Assembly: GCF_000247695.1 (NCBI RefSeq)
Contig: NW_004624781.1
Location: 10,282,943-10,346,942, forward strand
From: Heterocephalus glaber
Lineage: Eukaryota; Chordata; Mammalia; Rodentia; Bathyergidae
Direction of reading: 5' to 3'
DNA: 64,000 nucleotides
Shown: piece after piece, positions 1-14,800 of the stretch
Numbering within the stretch: position 1 is the stretch's first letter
How the letters are laid out: every line of letters begins with the position of its first letter
Position numbers and translations under genes: made by a program
The notes under the pieces: generated by a model
The model's input: only the letters and a program-made list of their open reading frames with translations
Told to the model about the DNA's origin: nothing
Databases searched by the model: none

Positions 1-877
1 GTGGTGATAGTAACAAATGTGACTTTTAATATTAAATAAGGAAAAGACTCGACATTGGACAGGTTTGGACAGTCCAGTTAGGCAGCATTTCCATATGTAT
101 TACCAGTGAGTGATTAAAAATCATGGATGTTTAAAAGGTTCATTTAAAGTGCAAGGCAATCTAATTGATTTTAATTCTGGAGAAAAAGTCATTGATAAGG
201 TTTTAGATTCTGTGAGACAACCACCTTTAATAAACTACCACTTGAATTTGAGTGTGGTATCCATAATTACCTGGAAAGGTCCTGAAAATATTTTTATCAT
301 ATACGTCAGTCAGAACAACATTGAATTCAATCAGGCAGATATGTGAATCCAGCTTTTTTCGGAGCCAGATATTAAAAGGATTAGTAACTATGTGACTCTT
401 CTCACTATAAATTTTTGTTTAGGAGTAGTTGTTTTTCTTAACTATTTGCTATCTGTGTAATCTACATATGTAATAGTTTATTATTTTTAAAGTGAATTAA
501 TAAAAATAAAAATTCTGAGTTTTAGGTTTTTAGCATAATAAATATCAATAGTTACAACCCTCAAGAAAAAAAAGCTCTTTCAAACCCTCATGTTTGAAGT
601 GTGTTAAAGGATCCTGAGACAAAAATGTTTGAGAACTGCTTTAGAGCATGATTGAGAATAATAGATTTATTATTCATCAGATTAATTAGAAACTTTCTCT
701 AAAGAACTATGCAGGACTCAGATATGAAACTGCTTGGAGAGGTATGATGTGTATCTAACATTGAGTTCAAAGACATAACATGGGGCTAGAACAAAATTGA
801 AAGTACAGAGAGAACTCGTCAGGTATGAAGACAATCTGTACCTATCTCTGAAAGCTGTTCTAGCCAAGTAGAATGGT

Positions 878-960
878 GTTTTTTTGGTACTGGGGATTGA
901 ACTCGGGACCTTGCACTTGCAAGGCAGGTGCCGGAACCACTGAGCTAAATCCCTGGCCCC
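878..960 (-). mobile_element. ID-type tRNA-derived SINE
   Basis: Reads on the - strand as GGGGCCAGGGATTTAGCTCA... ending in GGTACC-like sequence and an A tail. It is flanked by a perfect 12-nt target duplication, AAGTAGAATGGT, at 866-877 and 961-972, so the insertion is fairly young. Confidence 0.9.
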
Positions 961-1045
961 AAGTAGAATGGTCTTCAGGGTAGCTTTCTTGTTTCTTTTC
1001 AAATGGTATTTGAGAACTCAGTCTTTTTATTATTATTATTTTTTT

Positions 1046-1195
1046 TATTTTTTGTTTTTTGAGACAGGATCTCCCTATGTAGTTCAGGCTGGCCTTGAAC
1101 TCACTATGTAGTCTAGGGTGGTCTTGAACTTGCAGTGATTCCCCTGCTTCAGCCTCCCAAGTGCTGGGATTACAGGTGTACACCACCATGCCCAG
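1046..1195 (-). mobile_element. B1-type SINE
   Basis: 7SL-derived monomer on the - strand; the + strand reads TTTTTTGAGACAGGATCTC through GTGCTGGGATTACAGGTGT, with an internal duplication of the ACTATGTAG region as in rodent B1. Confidence 0.88.
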
Positions 1196-1889
1196 CGTGT
1201 ATCTTTAATTTATGAATGAAACAGTGAAAAACTATCACTGTGGCTAGAAATATTATTATTAGTGCCACTCAGATTCTGTTATATATTTTGGTAAATATTT
1301 TCTTCTTGAAACTTGGGGTTTATTCCTGTAATCAGAATTCGGTTCTTAATTTTGTAACATAGCAATTTATAAATATCAAGAAAGAACAAAGCAGAAATTT
1401 CAAGCTAAATTTCAAATACATTCTCTCAAATGTATGTATGACATTGAGTTTATATATTTTGTTATAATGTTCATGTGTGGATTTTTTTGAATTCATTTTA
1501 ACAGATAAGCAGTGCCCAAATCTTCTCCCTGTCCTAAGACAAGCAGACTGCCTGACGAAGCCTCCTGCCTTGGGGATAGACTTGTGTAAACACTGTGAAT
1601 ACAGTGTAGTTGATGTTGGCTGGAATTCTGTGTGAGGCTTAGACCCCACTGGGACTTAGAAGAATTAAATACAGCTACACACAGGCAGTAGTGCTGGACC
1701 TGAGATTGTGAAGTCTCCTATAATTTTGTTAGTAGGGAGTTTCTGGAAGGCCAACCCAAGTTTAAGGAATGATATTTTAGGCATTAGACTTTGGAAAGAT
1801 GGCTTATTTTGGAAATCACAAATATTTCTGTAGTTTCCAGTTCAAGGATGAGAGGCAGGAGATAGAAAGACAGGGAGGTAGGAGGTTGG

Positions 1890-2140
1890 ATCACAAAGAG
1901 CCCTTTTTTGGTCTTGAAAACACAATTTAATTTTATCTAGTAGGCTATAGAGAGCCTTTAAGTCATTTTGAACAAGGGATTAACAGGCTGTGGTTAGTAT
2001 TTCAGAAGAAATCAGTGTGGTCGTATAGAAGGACCTTTAGTAGGTGGTGAGGATGGAGACTGGAATGGAAACCATGCAGAGGCTGCCTCAAGGGTTTGGA
2101 CTGGAGATGATGCTGAGCAGGCCACTGAATGCGAAGATTT
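1890..2140 (-). mobile_element. L2-like relic
   Basis: The TAGGCTATAGAGAGCC and GAACAAGGGATTAACAGGCTG stretch and the GGATGGAGACTGGAATGG patch resemble the antisense of the L2 3' region. Very diverged; assignment from memory. Confidence 0.4.
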
Positions 2141-2771
2141 GGAAGTTGAGCAAGGCAGGTGTTGGTTAATGCCAGAATTCACTGAGTCATTGCTAGGTAA
2201 CAAAGGGCAAGGCTTAAAGGGGAATTTCAAAGGCTCTTCAATGTAAGGTTCAGTGAACATTTTATGTTACTCCTATATTCTTTGTATCTTAAACTCATTG
2301 GTTTTATTTGTGAGGCATATCATCTGGAGAAAGTCATTTGTTGGCATCTTGCCCACTCATTTCATTTGTGTTCCTGCCACACATTTGTGAAAACCTTTCT
2401 CTAAAAGTTTTATAGTGTCATTATTACATTTCCCATATTTTGGTAGTGTTGAAATTGAAGGGAAACTTTGCGAACTCATAAATAAATTGTATAAAGGGTG
2501 TTGCAAGTGGATATTTTATCTCATATTTGCATAATTGCACCTTTCAAGTTATTTTTTAGGTTAAGGAAGGCTATTCTTTATTAAAAATGTTATTGTAGAT
2601 TAAAGAAGGTTTGTGAATTTGTGTTTGTATTGAAATAATTAGTTTAGAATGAGGTAAGGTGAATTGTACCAAAATTTGCTTTTAGGAAGAATTCTCTTAT
2701 TTTCTTTTCTGTCCTCTTGTCTGCTAACTTGAATTTTATCCTTTTCTCACTAATATGCTTCCACTGAGAAG

Positions 2772-2837
2772 GACGTAAGCGTAAAAAGCACAAAAAACAT
2801 TTTAAGAAACGTTTTAAAGGTCTTGATCGCTCAAAAG
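2772..2837 (+). CDS. VPS13C: VPS13C exon 1 of window (lysine-rich insertion)
   Basis: 66 nt, entered and left in phase 1 (it supplies two bases of a glycine codon and the first base of an aspartate). It encodes [19 protein letters not shown] and a few more residues, a strongly basic loop typical of VPS13C and absent from VPS13A as I remember it. Because it is symmetric and a multiple of three, skipping would keep the frame. Acceptor AAG, donor GTAGGT. An alternative AG three bases upstream is rejected because it would add a residue that does not fit the family. The next intron is 273 nt. Confidence 0.92.
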
Positions 2838-5800
2838 GTAGGTAAAAGTAGTTTTTATGCCATGTGTTGTTTATACACATTGCCATTTGATTCCTATTTT
2901 GGAAGGTAAAATGAATGTTAGATTATAATATAATTTCAAATATAAGTTTCAAGTTGGAAATGCACATTAAAATCTAAAACTACGTAAAAAAAAGTAAAGA
3001 CGCTAGAATAGGAGTAATCCATGAGTAATGCCATAGCTCTCCTTCAGTCATGCATCATGAGGTACTGTGAGAATTGCATGTTTTGAGCTTGTATTTTCTG
3101 TTTTTTATAGATAAGCCAAAAGAACCCAAAAAGGATACATTTTTGGAAAAATTGGCAACTCAAGTAATAAAAAATGTACAAGTAAAAATCACAGACATTC
3201 ACATTAAATATGAAGATGATGTAAGTAATTTCAGTTTATTTGGTTTAAGTTAGTAATTAAATGTATGTTGCATAATATTCTTGGTTGGTCTATATATCGT
3301 TCACCTGTACCCACTTGATTTATTTTTTATTCTTTGCAATACTGAAGATCAAACTCAGTTATTCTCCTACAGAACTACATCCTCAGCCCTTTCAAAATTT
3401 TTTTTAGAGAGAGATCTTGTTAAGTTGCCCAGGCAGGACTTGAACCTGTGATCCTCCTGCTTCAGCCTCCCTCAGTGCAGGAATTACAGGCATGTGCTGT
3501 TGTGTCTGACTCCTGTACCTAACTTGAATCTGAGATTAATAATGTTCTTATGTGTACACTGCCGTATCTTGTTTTCTGTATTAGGCTACTTTCATTGAGC
3601 GTCCACATATGTAAATATGACATAAAACCACCACATGTTGTCCTGTTTTTTAAAATATTGTTTCATGTATTAAGACTGATAACTTTAAGAAACTGATTTT
3701 CTTGTTATATTGACAGACAAATTAATTCCTAGAGGTGATTAAATAACCAGTGGTAATGGCAGTCCGCAGAAAGGGGACTAACATCACGGTCCTTTGAGTG
3801 TGGTGTCATTCCTTTTACCTTTCACCCAATGGAGTGAACCACCCGCAACCACGCACAATGTGCCACAATATACTTAGAAACCAAAAACTTCACTTTTGAC
3901 TGAAAATTTAACATTAGTTGATTAAGAACTATTCAACCAATTTAGTTAAAATGTAACAGGTATCTTGAATTGTATATGTGTCCCTTTGTTTAAAAGCTTG
4001 AGACAAACCAGGTGTGGTGGCCCACTCCAGTAATGCCAGCCACTTGGGAGGCTGAGGCGGGAAGATTTTAAGTTTGGGGTCAGTCTGGCCAACTTAGTGA
4101 AATTCTGTGTCCTGGTAAGATAAAAAAGGCTGGGGGTGTATTTCAGTGGTAGAGTGCTCTTGGGTTAGGAACCTCAAATTTTATTATTCACCCAGGAAAG
4201 TGGAAATCTTACTCTGTCTTTTCTAAAAATGAATTTGCATTCTTTTTTGTTCTGGATTTCCCTCAGGTTTGAATTGAATTAAAACAGTACTGACCATATT
4301 TGTATATTTTCCTTTCCTGATTAGTTCTCTATAGCTTAATACTTTATAAAACACAGTTGTAGCTTTTCAAAAAAGATCTCTATTTTACAACAACTTTATA
4401 TTCTGAGTTTATGACGTTATTAAAGTGAATTTTGTTAACAAATGTCTTGCAAAATTCACTTCATAAAAAAGCTCACTTTTATAACAAACTCAGGAAAATA
4501 AAATGTACTCAGCTCATGAAAGTGAAAGATTTTTGTTAAAACGATGTAGAGAAATGGGAACCCTTATATACTGATGGTGTCAAAATAAGTTACTTGTTGG
4601 AAATGTATAAATGAAGACAAAATTCCCTAATGATAAGAAATGGACTTTTAGGAAAAATTGTACAAAGGCACATCATTTTAAAGGAATCAGATATGTGGGC
4701 TTGGAATTGGATATCTTAACTCAAAATAGAATATCCTCAAAGAGATGCCTCAGTTGTATGGTGGGTGATTGATCACTGCTGGTAAAAGTAAACAAAAAAT
4801 TAAAAGTAGGATTACCATATGATCCAGCAGTCCCACTTCTGGATATATATTCAGAGGAATTAAAATCAGTACTTTGAAGAAATACCTGGAACCCATGTTA
4901 TTGTGGCATTATTTGCATTAGCCATGATATGGAAACAGTGAATGGGTGAAGCAAATGTATATCTACACAGTGAAATACTGTTTAGCTGAGGGCGGAGGAA
5001 GTGATTCTGTCTTGTACAGCAGGATAGATGAAACTAGATGACATTATGTTAAGTGAAGTAAGCCTGGCACCGAAGGACAACTACTGCATGATCTCACTTA
5101 CATGTGGAAATTGAAAAAGTTGAATTCGTAGTGAGTATAAAGCTGATTACCAGAGGTTGGATGCAGAAAGAGGAGAGGTTGGCCAAAGGCTACAAAGTTT
5201 CAGTGAAGAGGAAGAAGTTCTGGTGTTCTGTGGTACTGCATGATGATGATAGCTAGTAACAGTGTATTATTATTAATAATGTCTTTGAAAATTGCTGAGT
5301 GGGTTTTAAATATTCTTGTCACAAAGTGGTGGTAAACATGTGAAGGGTTAAATATATTAGTTACCCTGATTTGATCCTTCCACAGTATACATACATTTTT
5401 TGAAACATCACATTGTACTTCATAAATATATACATTGTCAATTTGAAAAATGACAGCAAAAAAACCCCTGACACATCACTGGATGAAAGCCTCAATTTGA
5501 ATCCAAACTAAGCCTTTTACTGACCAAATACAATTAGAAAGATAGATTATTTCTCTCCTTTTAGTAAAAAAGAGATGCACAGGAATAGGATAAGTAACAT
5601 CAGTTATTTAAATTGGTATCAGTGACAAAATGTTAAAAATACCTAAAAAGAAGAACATTAAAAAGCACAAAGAGCTCTTCTGTGTTCTTTCTTGATGTGA
5701 TTACCTTATTGTAGCTAGAAAGCTATGAGAAATGCAGAGTATAAGAAGTGGGAAAAATAGCCTGACACGGTGGCACACTTGTGTAATCCCAGTACTTGGG

Positions 5801-8800
5801 AAACTGAGGCAGGAGGATTGCCATGAGTTTGAGAACAGCCTGGGCTACATAGTGAGTTCAAGGCCAGCTTGAACTACATAGCGAGACTTTGTCTCAGAAA
5901 ACAAAACAAAACAAACAAAAAAAGTGGGAAAAATAGAACTTATTATAAACATGCCTACTGGCTAATTGCAGTAAAGTGTGGGTAGGGTAGTAGCGATTGT
6001 GGAGTTGTGTTTTATTGACATTCCTTCTGAAATAGCTGCAAATTATTTTGAGCTAGTTATGTGTAGGTGCAGAAAGATGAGTGTAGGGAAATAGGAAAAT
6101 GTTTTGCTACAAATCATTATCTGTATTAATTAAAAATAAAGCTAATTGTGCTTTTCAACTGTACCAGAGCATGCATGCATTCTTCTTGTCTGGGAAGGGT
6201 CCATATGACTGAACTCTGGGGTCTTGAATTACTTGGAATATTATACTTTTCCTCTGTCCTTTGCCTTGTTTCTGTTGTGACCAAGCGACTCTTGATGACT
6301 TTACAGTGTCTCAGGTAATGACACTGTGCATACTGTGAAATAGTCTAAACGCTTTGTGCAGCTATGACTTAGGTATTGCAGTTCAGAAATAAAAAGTTTA
6401 ACATGAGTAGATTTTGGGTAAAAAGACTGAGGAAATTAAATACTAAGAATCTAGTTTTTCTTAACAAAGCTTTGTAGAAATGTCAAGAAAAGTAAAGGCA
6501 TAAAGAGACAATCAGTGTTTCCAAGTGTGAAATTTTGAATGTTATAAGAATAATTTAGTGGCAGTGTTATCTAGTATCTTGTTTTATTTATCTTTGATGA
6601 TACACATAAAAAGACTTTCCTTCTTAACCATTTAGAGAAATCTGTTTAGTCACTGGTTCCTGTGTCTTCTTAAATTAGGAAAAACATATTAGGGTCATGA
6701 AGTATTGTCCTTAGATCTGTGAATACTGCTAGCCATACTGCTGCCTTCTGTGCCTTTCTTTTCTTCCAGTCATTTGGGTTGTGACTTACCTGTAACCATG
6801 ATTGCTTTCCTCTGCCACCTGTTGGAGTGGGGTTCCCTCTCACTTTCAGTACACTTTAATGTCCCTTTTCTTTGACAGGTCACTGATCCAGAGCGGCCGC
6901 TTTCATTTGGTGTTACCCTGGGAGAACTTAGTCTACTGGTAATGTTGCCTTAGTTAAGGTTTTAGTGGAACCTATAAAGTATTACTCTGAAACCATAAGC
7001 TGAATTGCCTAAAATCAACTATTTCTACAAATAGCTAATATGTTTTTTGCAGATGATCTTGCTACAGTTTTGTAGAAATTGAACATTTTTAGTGATGCTG
7101 TTATTACATTACATTCTCTCATTATTTTCATTTGTCTTACCACGAGTAAATCTAAATATGTTTCAGAATTAATTTAAAATATTAAATTTTAAAATTTAAA
7201 GATACAAGTGTATCTGAACATCAGACAATCTGAAAGGAATAAAAATTGTATCATAAATGTGCAAAAAGTGGAGTGGAAAATATATGTAGAGTTTAGTACT
7301 CATACTTGATACAGATAAATGGATTTTCTAAATAGCTTGTACATGTGTATATGCTTATGTGCATCTGTTACATTGGGAGATATATAATATAATTAATTTT
7401 GATTAGTTATTGTATAAATCAGTTTGTTTCTTTGTTAAAGAATACAGAGATGTATATTACAGGCTGGGTTTTGTTTTTTCTGTTTAGGGCAACTAAATGG
7501 TAGGAAACATTTGTGGGGGGCATATAAGTGAAGAAAAATAGCTACACTAGGGTTTTTTTTTTTGGTACCGGGGATTGAACTCCAGTCCTTGAGCTTGTGA
7601 GGCAGGTGCAGTGCCACTGAGCTAAATCCCCGGCCCAACACTAGGGTTTTCTATAGAGAAAAAGATATGGTACATACATTTAAAATGAACAATAAATTAT
7701 ACTGGGGAATCTTTGTCTTATTGTTGGCTCTATTGAGAGGACCTCAGGGGAAGAGGAAGAAATGTGGACAGGTGGTTATTGGCAGAGAAACAGAAAGACA
7801 TAGTTATGGAGAAATAGAGATGTGTATGTGTACGGAATTGAAGAAGGAAGCCAAAACAATGCAGAGAGCTGGAGAAACCAAGCAAAGGGAGTTGGAAGTT
7901 AGTGTATATACACAGGCTTTATGTGTAATCCTGTTTCCAAAATGTATTTGAAGTAGCTTTTGATAAAAATGTATACACTAACATTTTAAGAGATCAAAAT
8001 CCAAGTTCTGAAGGGTAGAGAGATAATTGTTCCAGAAAACTCAGACCAACTTTGAGCTCCTAATAGACCAAAAAAAAAAAAATAAAAAACTGAAGAGTCA
8101 TGTACTTCCTATCCTGGTAAGAGGGATACTAGACCATAAGAAAGTGTAGTTTCCTTGGCGAGTGCTGTTTGAGCCTCTGTATTTTTTAGACTCTGTACTG
8201 TTTTACTTACCTGTATTACTCTCTCGGTCTGCCTGGTGGTTCTACTTAAGTTGGAATGCACTTATTTGCGATACTACCTTGTCTTTTTAATTCTCATTCT
8301 CTCTTTTTTTTTTTTTTACTTTCTGTGTGGAATTTATCATTTTCTTTTTCTTTTTTTTTTTTTTGGTACCGGGGATTGAACTTGGGTCTTTGGATTGCAT
8401 AACAGGCGGCGAAACCACTGAGCTAAATCCCCGGCCCTTTTTCTTTCTTTTTTTTTGGTTTTCTTTCCCGTATTGGGCATTGTGCATGCTGGGCGTATAC
8501 ACTACCAGTGAGCTGCATTTTAGTCCCATTCTCTTGTTTATATTCCCCATTACATTTTATCAAAGACCTGTAACACTTTGTTATACTGATTATCATGTTG
8601 ATCTCTATCTAAACTATACTTATTCACTGATAGAGTAGTAACTACCTTCTAGTATTTTTGTGATCATTAAGTAGGAGTTTGTGTAAAGCACTTGGCACAT
8701 TGTCTGACTCAATTATTTCCTGCTTTAGTTTCTACGGTGGCTATTATAATTTTTTTTTTTTTTTGGTACTGGGAATCAAACTCGGGACCTTGTGCTCGCT

Positions 8801-11800
8801 TGCGAGGCAGGTGCTAGAACCACTGAGCTAAATCGCCGACCCTACAGTGGCTGATATAACAACAGTCATAGCAGACCTCTTACCTCTTTTGTATCTATAC
8901 CGTTCCTTTTCCTATCTTTTCAAATACAATCTAACCTTTGAATCTACTCTTCCCATGTCTGATCAGGTTCTCATTGTCCTCAGAAACCTTTTCTCCCTCC
9001 CTAGCATCCCTATCTTTCTTCTTTATGTCCGTCTCCCTCTTCTAAATCTTCACCCCACCAAACCATTTAAACACATTCATGCCTCCTCTGTACAACAAAT
9101 TTAAAAAGCCTCTCTTTAATGTCCCCAATCCCTCTCACGCCCTGAAACTACTGCCTTCCCTGTCTCTTTTTCTCAACCAGCCTTCTCGAGAGTTTTCTAC
9201 CTGTGCTCTCCTCCATTCCCAATCTTTCACTTGCTGCCCCATGTTCTTATCCTTAGCAAGTTCATCAGTAATACCCTGGCTGTTTAATAGTCTTAGAACT
9301 TGGCATTGTTCCCCATGCCGTCCTTCAGGGAACATGGCCTTGCTGTCATTTCCATACTCTTCTGGTTTACTTCCTACGTTACAGTAATTACTGTTTTTTA
9401 AAAGCATGTGTCTCTTCTTCAGTAGAGTACAGGCTGGCTCTCTGTTTCTGTTTATACCCAGTTCTTTCTACCATTCACTCATTAGCTCAGTAATTTTCTA
9501 AATGAATGAACTCAAGTTGTATTTTTTTCGCTGTTCTTTTGATTTTGTCATGCAAATATGTAAAGCATCAAGTAACATTAGCCAACAGTAGCTAGATGTC
9601 TTTTCATTATATATTAGTTTGTTCCTACTGGTAGATACTAAAACGCTGTTGTATGATACACACACTACATTTCACAGTTATTTTCCTATTTCTTTTAGAC
9701 TACAAATGAGCAATGGACCCCGTGCATATTAAATGAAGCAGAAAAAATTATATACAAGGTATTGTATTATTGTTATTAGAGTAAAGTTTTTTTGTTAGTT
9801 TCCTAGGTGCAAGCACTTAATGTATTTTCTTGAAGAAACAGTGAAACAGAATTGCTGTTGGTGTGAATTGAAAGTCCAAGGTCTAGTACTGGCTCTGCTT
9901 CTTACTGTGTGACTCTGAAGTTTAGGTTCTTCACTTGTCAAGTGAAGAAACGGGATGAAATATTTTCCAGATGGTATTTTATGAAGCATTAGAGATACTA
10001 TTAGAGATATTATTATTAGGTTTTGTAGAAAAAATATTCTCTGGTCAAGTAAGCCTACTGATTGAAGTAGTAAGATCTCTTTAAACAGGTATGTTTCATT
10101 TCCCTGTATGCTACAAGACTCCATGATACTTTAAATATGCTAATAAATGTAGTGAATCGCCTACAGAGATGTTTCCTTAGTGTTAGCTTTCCTCACTTTG
10201 TTGGTCATAGGATGCTCTCCTGCCATCCTTCCCTCCTTTTCCCTGGAAACAGCTATTGGTATCTGCCAGAGGGATTGTTTCTTCTGTATCCACCAAAACG
10301 TTTACTGGATCTGTTAAATGCTAATTCCCATTCAGTTTAATAATTGAATGAATGAATCTTCTGGAAATTGTGTTCCTGGACATAACAATTTAGCAAATGC
10401 TAAACTTAATAATAGAGTCTGTGAATATATTTTCCTTTAAATTTACATTAACTTACTTCCTTTAAAAGTTCAAAATGGCAGTTGGGTAACCTTGGAGTAG
10501 TGAACACGAGACTAATCTTTTACCATAGTATTGGTTTAATCCTTCCTATTTGTTCATTGCTTGACCTCTTTCCTTCTTCTTTTATAGCTTATACGACTTG
10601 ACAGTCTCAGTGCTTACTGGAATGTAAACTGCCACCTGTCCTACCAGGGATTCCGGGAACAGATCTTGGTAATTTCAGAAGAGCCAGCTCCATTCCTTAA
10701 ATATGTTTTATGACAGAGGCCCTTAATGAGGACAGGCCATAGTCCTTTGTTTAACTTGTATGTCACTAAATTTGAAAATTTTGTTTTGGAAATTTTTACA
10801 TCTTTAAAACACTTTTTGAGTTGAACGTTTTTGTGAAATTACTCACTAGACAGTGACATAAAAACCTATGAAAGTTAAAACTTCATGTCTGCTTTTTTAT
10901 ACTCATTTTGATGGGATCTTGTTACATTATAGTATTTTATTTGACAATGATTATGAGTATTGTAAAGAAAAATAATACCTTTCAGATGCAAAGTATGTGT
11001 CTTTGCAAAGGTTTTAAGCATTTGTGATGATGATTGCCTGATTAGTGGAAGATTAATTGAACTTGATATATCTAGTATTTTGAATTTTAGCCGTTTTAGT
11101 GGGTTATAGCAGTATTATCATTTTGGTTTTAGTTTATATTTCCCTGTAGAGTCAAGATGTTTGTACATCTTTACATGTGTTTATTTTCCCTATGGAATTT
11201 GTATGTGCTAATGTTGTGCTAATTTATATTCTAATGTGCTAAGCCACACTTAGTGATGTTGATTTACTTTAAGAAGAAAGGAGGAACAGTTGAATTTTCT
11301 GAATTGGATAAATCTTAATATTCTGTCTCTTATTTCTTAGAAAGATACTGTGATAAAATTTATCAATTGAGTTTTTTGTTAGTATACTGCTTCTTAATGT
11401 AATTTATTTAAAATTCTTGAAAAATACACTTAGAAAAATAAAAAAACAAATCATGGATTGGGAGAAACTATTTGTGTGACATATTCAACAAAAGACCTAT
11501 ACCTAAAATGTGTAAAGAATTCTTGTAACAAACTGTCCATCAAGAAAATAGGGAAGAGATTTGAACAAACACATCACCAAAGAAATTCCCTAGGGCAAAC
11601 ATACATGTGAAAAGATGTAGAAACATCTTGAGTCTGTAGGGAAATACAAACAAACAAAAATGAGATATGCTGCAATACAGTGGAATTCTAATATGTAGCT
11701 GGTGAGAATGCCAAATTTGTAAAATCACTTTGTAAAATAGTCTGGCAGTTTCTTGTAACCAGTATTAAACTGAGCATTTGTCCTCCTAAGTATTTATCCA

Positions 11801-14800
11801 CGAGAACAGAGAATTATATCCACATAAAAACTTACAGTCAGATGTTCAGGGTAGCTTTCCTTCTAAGACTACAAACTGTAAACAACCCCAATGTCTATCA
11901 GTAGGTGAGTAGATAAATTGTGTTACATCCATTTAAAGGGGAAAAATTATGAATACAATAATATAGATCAGTGTTAAAATAATTACACCGATTGAAAGAA
12001 GCCATACCACTCTTCTAAAAAAAGCACACAGAATGCAAATAATCTATAGAACAAAAAGTAAATCAGTGGTTGCCTGGAAGACAGTGGTGGGGAGGGACTG
12101 GGGCTTATAAAGGGACAAAAAGAAACTTGGGCTGATAGGTACATTCATTACCTGTATCGCAATGATAATTTCATGAATATACTTACATGTCAAAATGGAT
12201 CAGATTATACACTTTAAATATGTGTAGTGTATTGTTGTGCCTTATATATACCTCAATAAAACTAGAAAAATAAAGTAAACTAAAACAAAAGGATCTGTGA
12301 CAAAGTGAAAAAAATGACCTAAAGTGTGGTGTGGTTCAGGAGTTTTATTTCTGGGTATACATCCAAAATGACTGAAAGGAGTCAAACATATTTGTACACC
12401 AGTGTTCATAAAAGCAAATAATTCACCTTTGACTAGCAATTGGTAGAAGTATCTGTATATATAGGTTTCTTTTGGAGTCAGAGAGAGCAGGCATGATGGC
12501 ACACGCCTGTAATCCCAGCACTTGGCTGAGGCCAGAGGGTCACTGAGTGTGAGGCCAGCCTGGGGCTACATAGTGAGCTCAAGACCAGCTTGAACGACAT
12601 AGTGAGAGCCTGTCTAAAAAAGAAAAAAAGAGAAACACAATACAATAATGTTTGTAGATATTTAGTATTTAAAAAAATTATCAGCTTCTGTATCTTTAGT
12701 ATGCTAAAAAAAATAGCTATAAATAATACTCAGTGTATTTTTCCTATGGACTAAAAGTTACAAAGAGAGGAATAAAAATATTGATGTATGAACCAAATTG
12801 TTTTTTTGTATATGTAGCTGGAATGTGCTTGCAGTTTCTTTTTCTCATAAAATTTAAATGTTTCTTTAGGATCAACTGAAAAATGAAATACTTACAAGTA
12901 GAAAGAGACCCCCAAACCATCAATACAGTAAGTACTAGTAAGTTTATTTCGTGTTATAGGAAGAAACTTGTAATAGAATATTTTTCTGTACTTCTCTGAT
13001 GAAGTTACTTGGATAAAAAGAGCACAGTAATGTTATACCTTAGTTTCATTGATTGAGCACATTTGCTTGCGAGTAGATCATAGAGCATCCCTGCTGGAGA
13101 AACAGAGAGGAGGGCCATGAAGCTGTCTGCTCCTTCTAGCCAACCTCCTTTGGCCTCCGTATTTTCTTTGTACTTTGTTGTTGTATTCATTCTAGGACTT
13201 AGGTTTTCTTTTTCTTTCTTTTTTAAATAACCCAATATGTGAAATCTTGGTATTAAGCACTCCTCTATGCTGCTATTACTCTCTCAGGGTAAACCAGCCG
13301 CTCTTCAAATTTTTATTTTTATTTTTTGGTACCGAGGATCGAACTTGTTACCTCACGCTTGCAAGGCACACAGTGAAACCACTGAGCTAAATCCCCAGCC
13401 CACTCTTGACATTTTTAAAGTGAGCTTTTCTATAGTTTTTCACTGCCTCATTTTATTTTAAAAATAGGTCGCTAAGAAAACTGTCTATCCCATCTGTTTT
13501 CTCCATTTCAGTTTTATTCTAAAGAAGCTATTGGTTTTCTTTTAGTTACTGTATCACTTTGTAATTGTCCTCAGCTTTGTATCGTGTTCTTCAGTATTCT
13601 GCATCAGTCTGGTTTACTTCTGTTTTCTTCCTCCTGTTCTTTTGCTGTTGGATGATACTTGTCATTTTCTGTTACACTCATCATCTCCTCTACTTAATTA
13701 TGATAGTTTTCAAGTGCTACTTGTTTGTGAAAACATTTAGTTTTATTGATGAATGAACTAATGCAGAAACACTACAACTTCATTCTTAGTGCTTTTCCAT
13801 TTATGCATAACTTACAGATAAGTTAAAAATTTTTATAATTTTATGCAAATTATTAAGTATCATAACATATAGTTAAAATAATATTCACAGTAAAAATTTA
13901 TCACCTTGCTTTGCCTTGTCATCTTCCCTAATACACATTTTTTCTCAGCCTCAAAATTATATTATTTAGTTTATTGTAAATAATGTGTGTCATAATGATT
14001 TTAAAAATCATAAAGTGGTGATCATTTTTTAGGGTTGGTTTTATTTATGATTCTGTTCCTAAATTATAGCAAGGATTAAATAAGAAAAATTAATTATTTT
14101 ATTTTCTTTTAATTAGTATTTTTAATGAAAAATAAAATTATTAAATGTACAAGGGACAAGAAACCTAATTTTATACAGACTATGAATAGCTAAAGGTAGA
14201 TTGTGTTTTGTATGTTTCTTACCTAGAAGTAAAGGACTCCAGTCTGATTATTGGTAGTATGAAGAGAATAGTTACTTTATATACTTTTTGGTAGTGATTT
14301 TGTTTTGTATATATTTGATCACTTTCAGAGTAATAATGTTCTCATAATTATTTACATTGTTCATATATAATACCTTATGTCTTCCCATATGATGTCAGTT
14401 TTCCAGCCAATATCAGCCTCTGCAAAACTCTACATGAATCCTTATGCAGAAGCAGAACTCAAAACACCCAAACTAGATTGGAACATAGAAGTGCAGAATA
14501 TTGCCATTGAGCTGACCAAGCCTCAGGTAAGATGCAAGGGGGCATTCGTAGCTTTATTTAGACTTGAATCTTGGCTACTTTTGTCTTTTCTGATTATTCC
14601 TTTGTGAAGTCTGGTAGTTCTTTTCATTTGTTGTATGGAAATTTGACTTTTCAAGTAATCTTTTTTTGGAGAAAGAAAATGAATTTCAAGTTTAATAATT
14701 ATTTTTTTCATTTCATCAGTTCCCCACAGAGTTGATTTTAAATGATGGAGAATCTTATCAAACTATAGTGAACAATATTATTTCCATTTAGTTAAGGATT

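Larger units (their letters stand above)
1..2771 (+). other. VPS13C: Intron upstream of the first exon in the window
   Basis: No exon-like conserved frame is visible here. The stretch holds an ID-type SINE at 878-960, a B1-type SINE near 1046-1195 and an L2-like relic near 1890-2140; the remainder is AT-rich unique-looking sequence. The short open frames are unsupported by splice sites or recognisable protein. It ends in a branch-like CTAAT and the acceptor AG at 2770-2771. Confidence 0.7.

Noticed and set aside
110..346. Open frame of 78 codons before the first exon
   Set aside because: No recognisable family, no splice context and no link to the VPS13C frame; expected by chance in AT-rich intron.
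9079..9407. Overlapping open frames of about 100 and 90 codons on opposite strands
   Set aside because: No known domain, no splice support and L2-like pyrimidine-rich composition.
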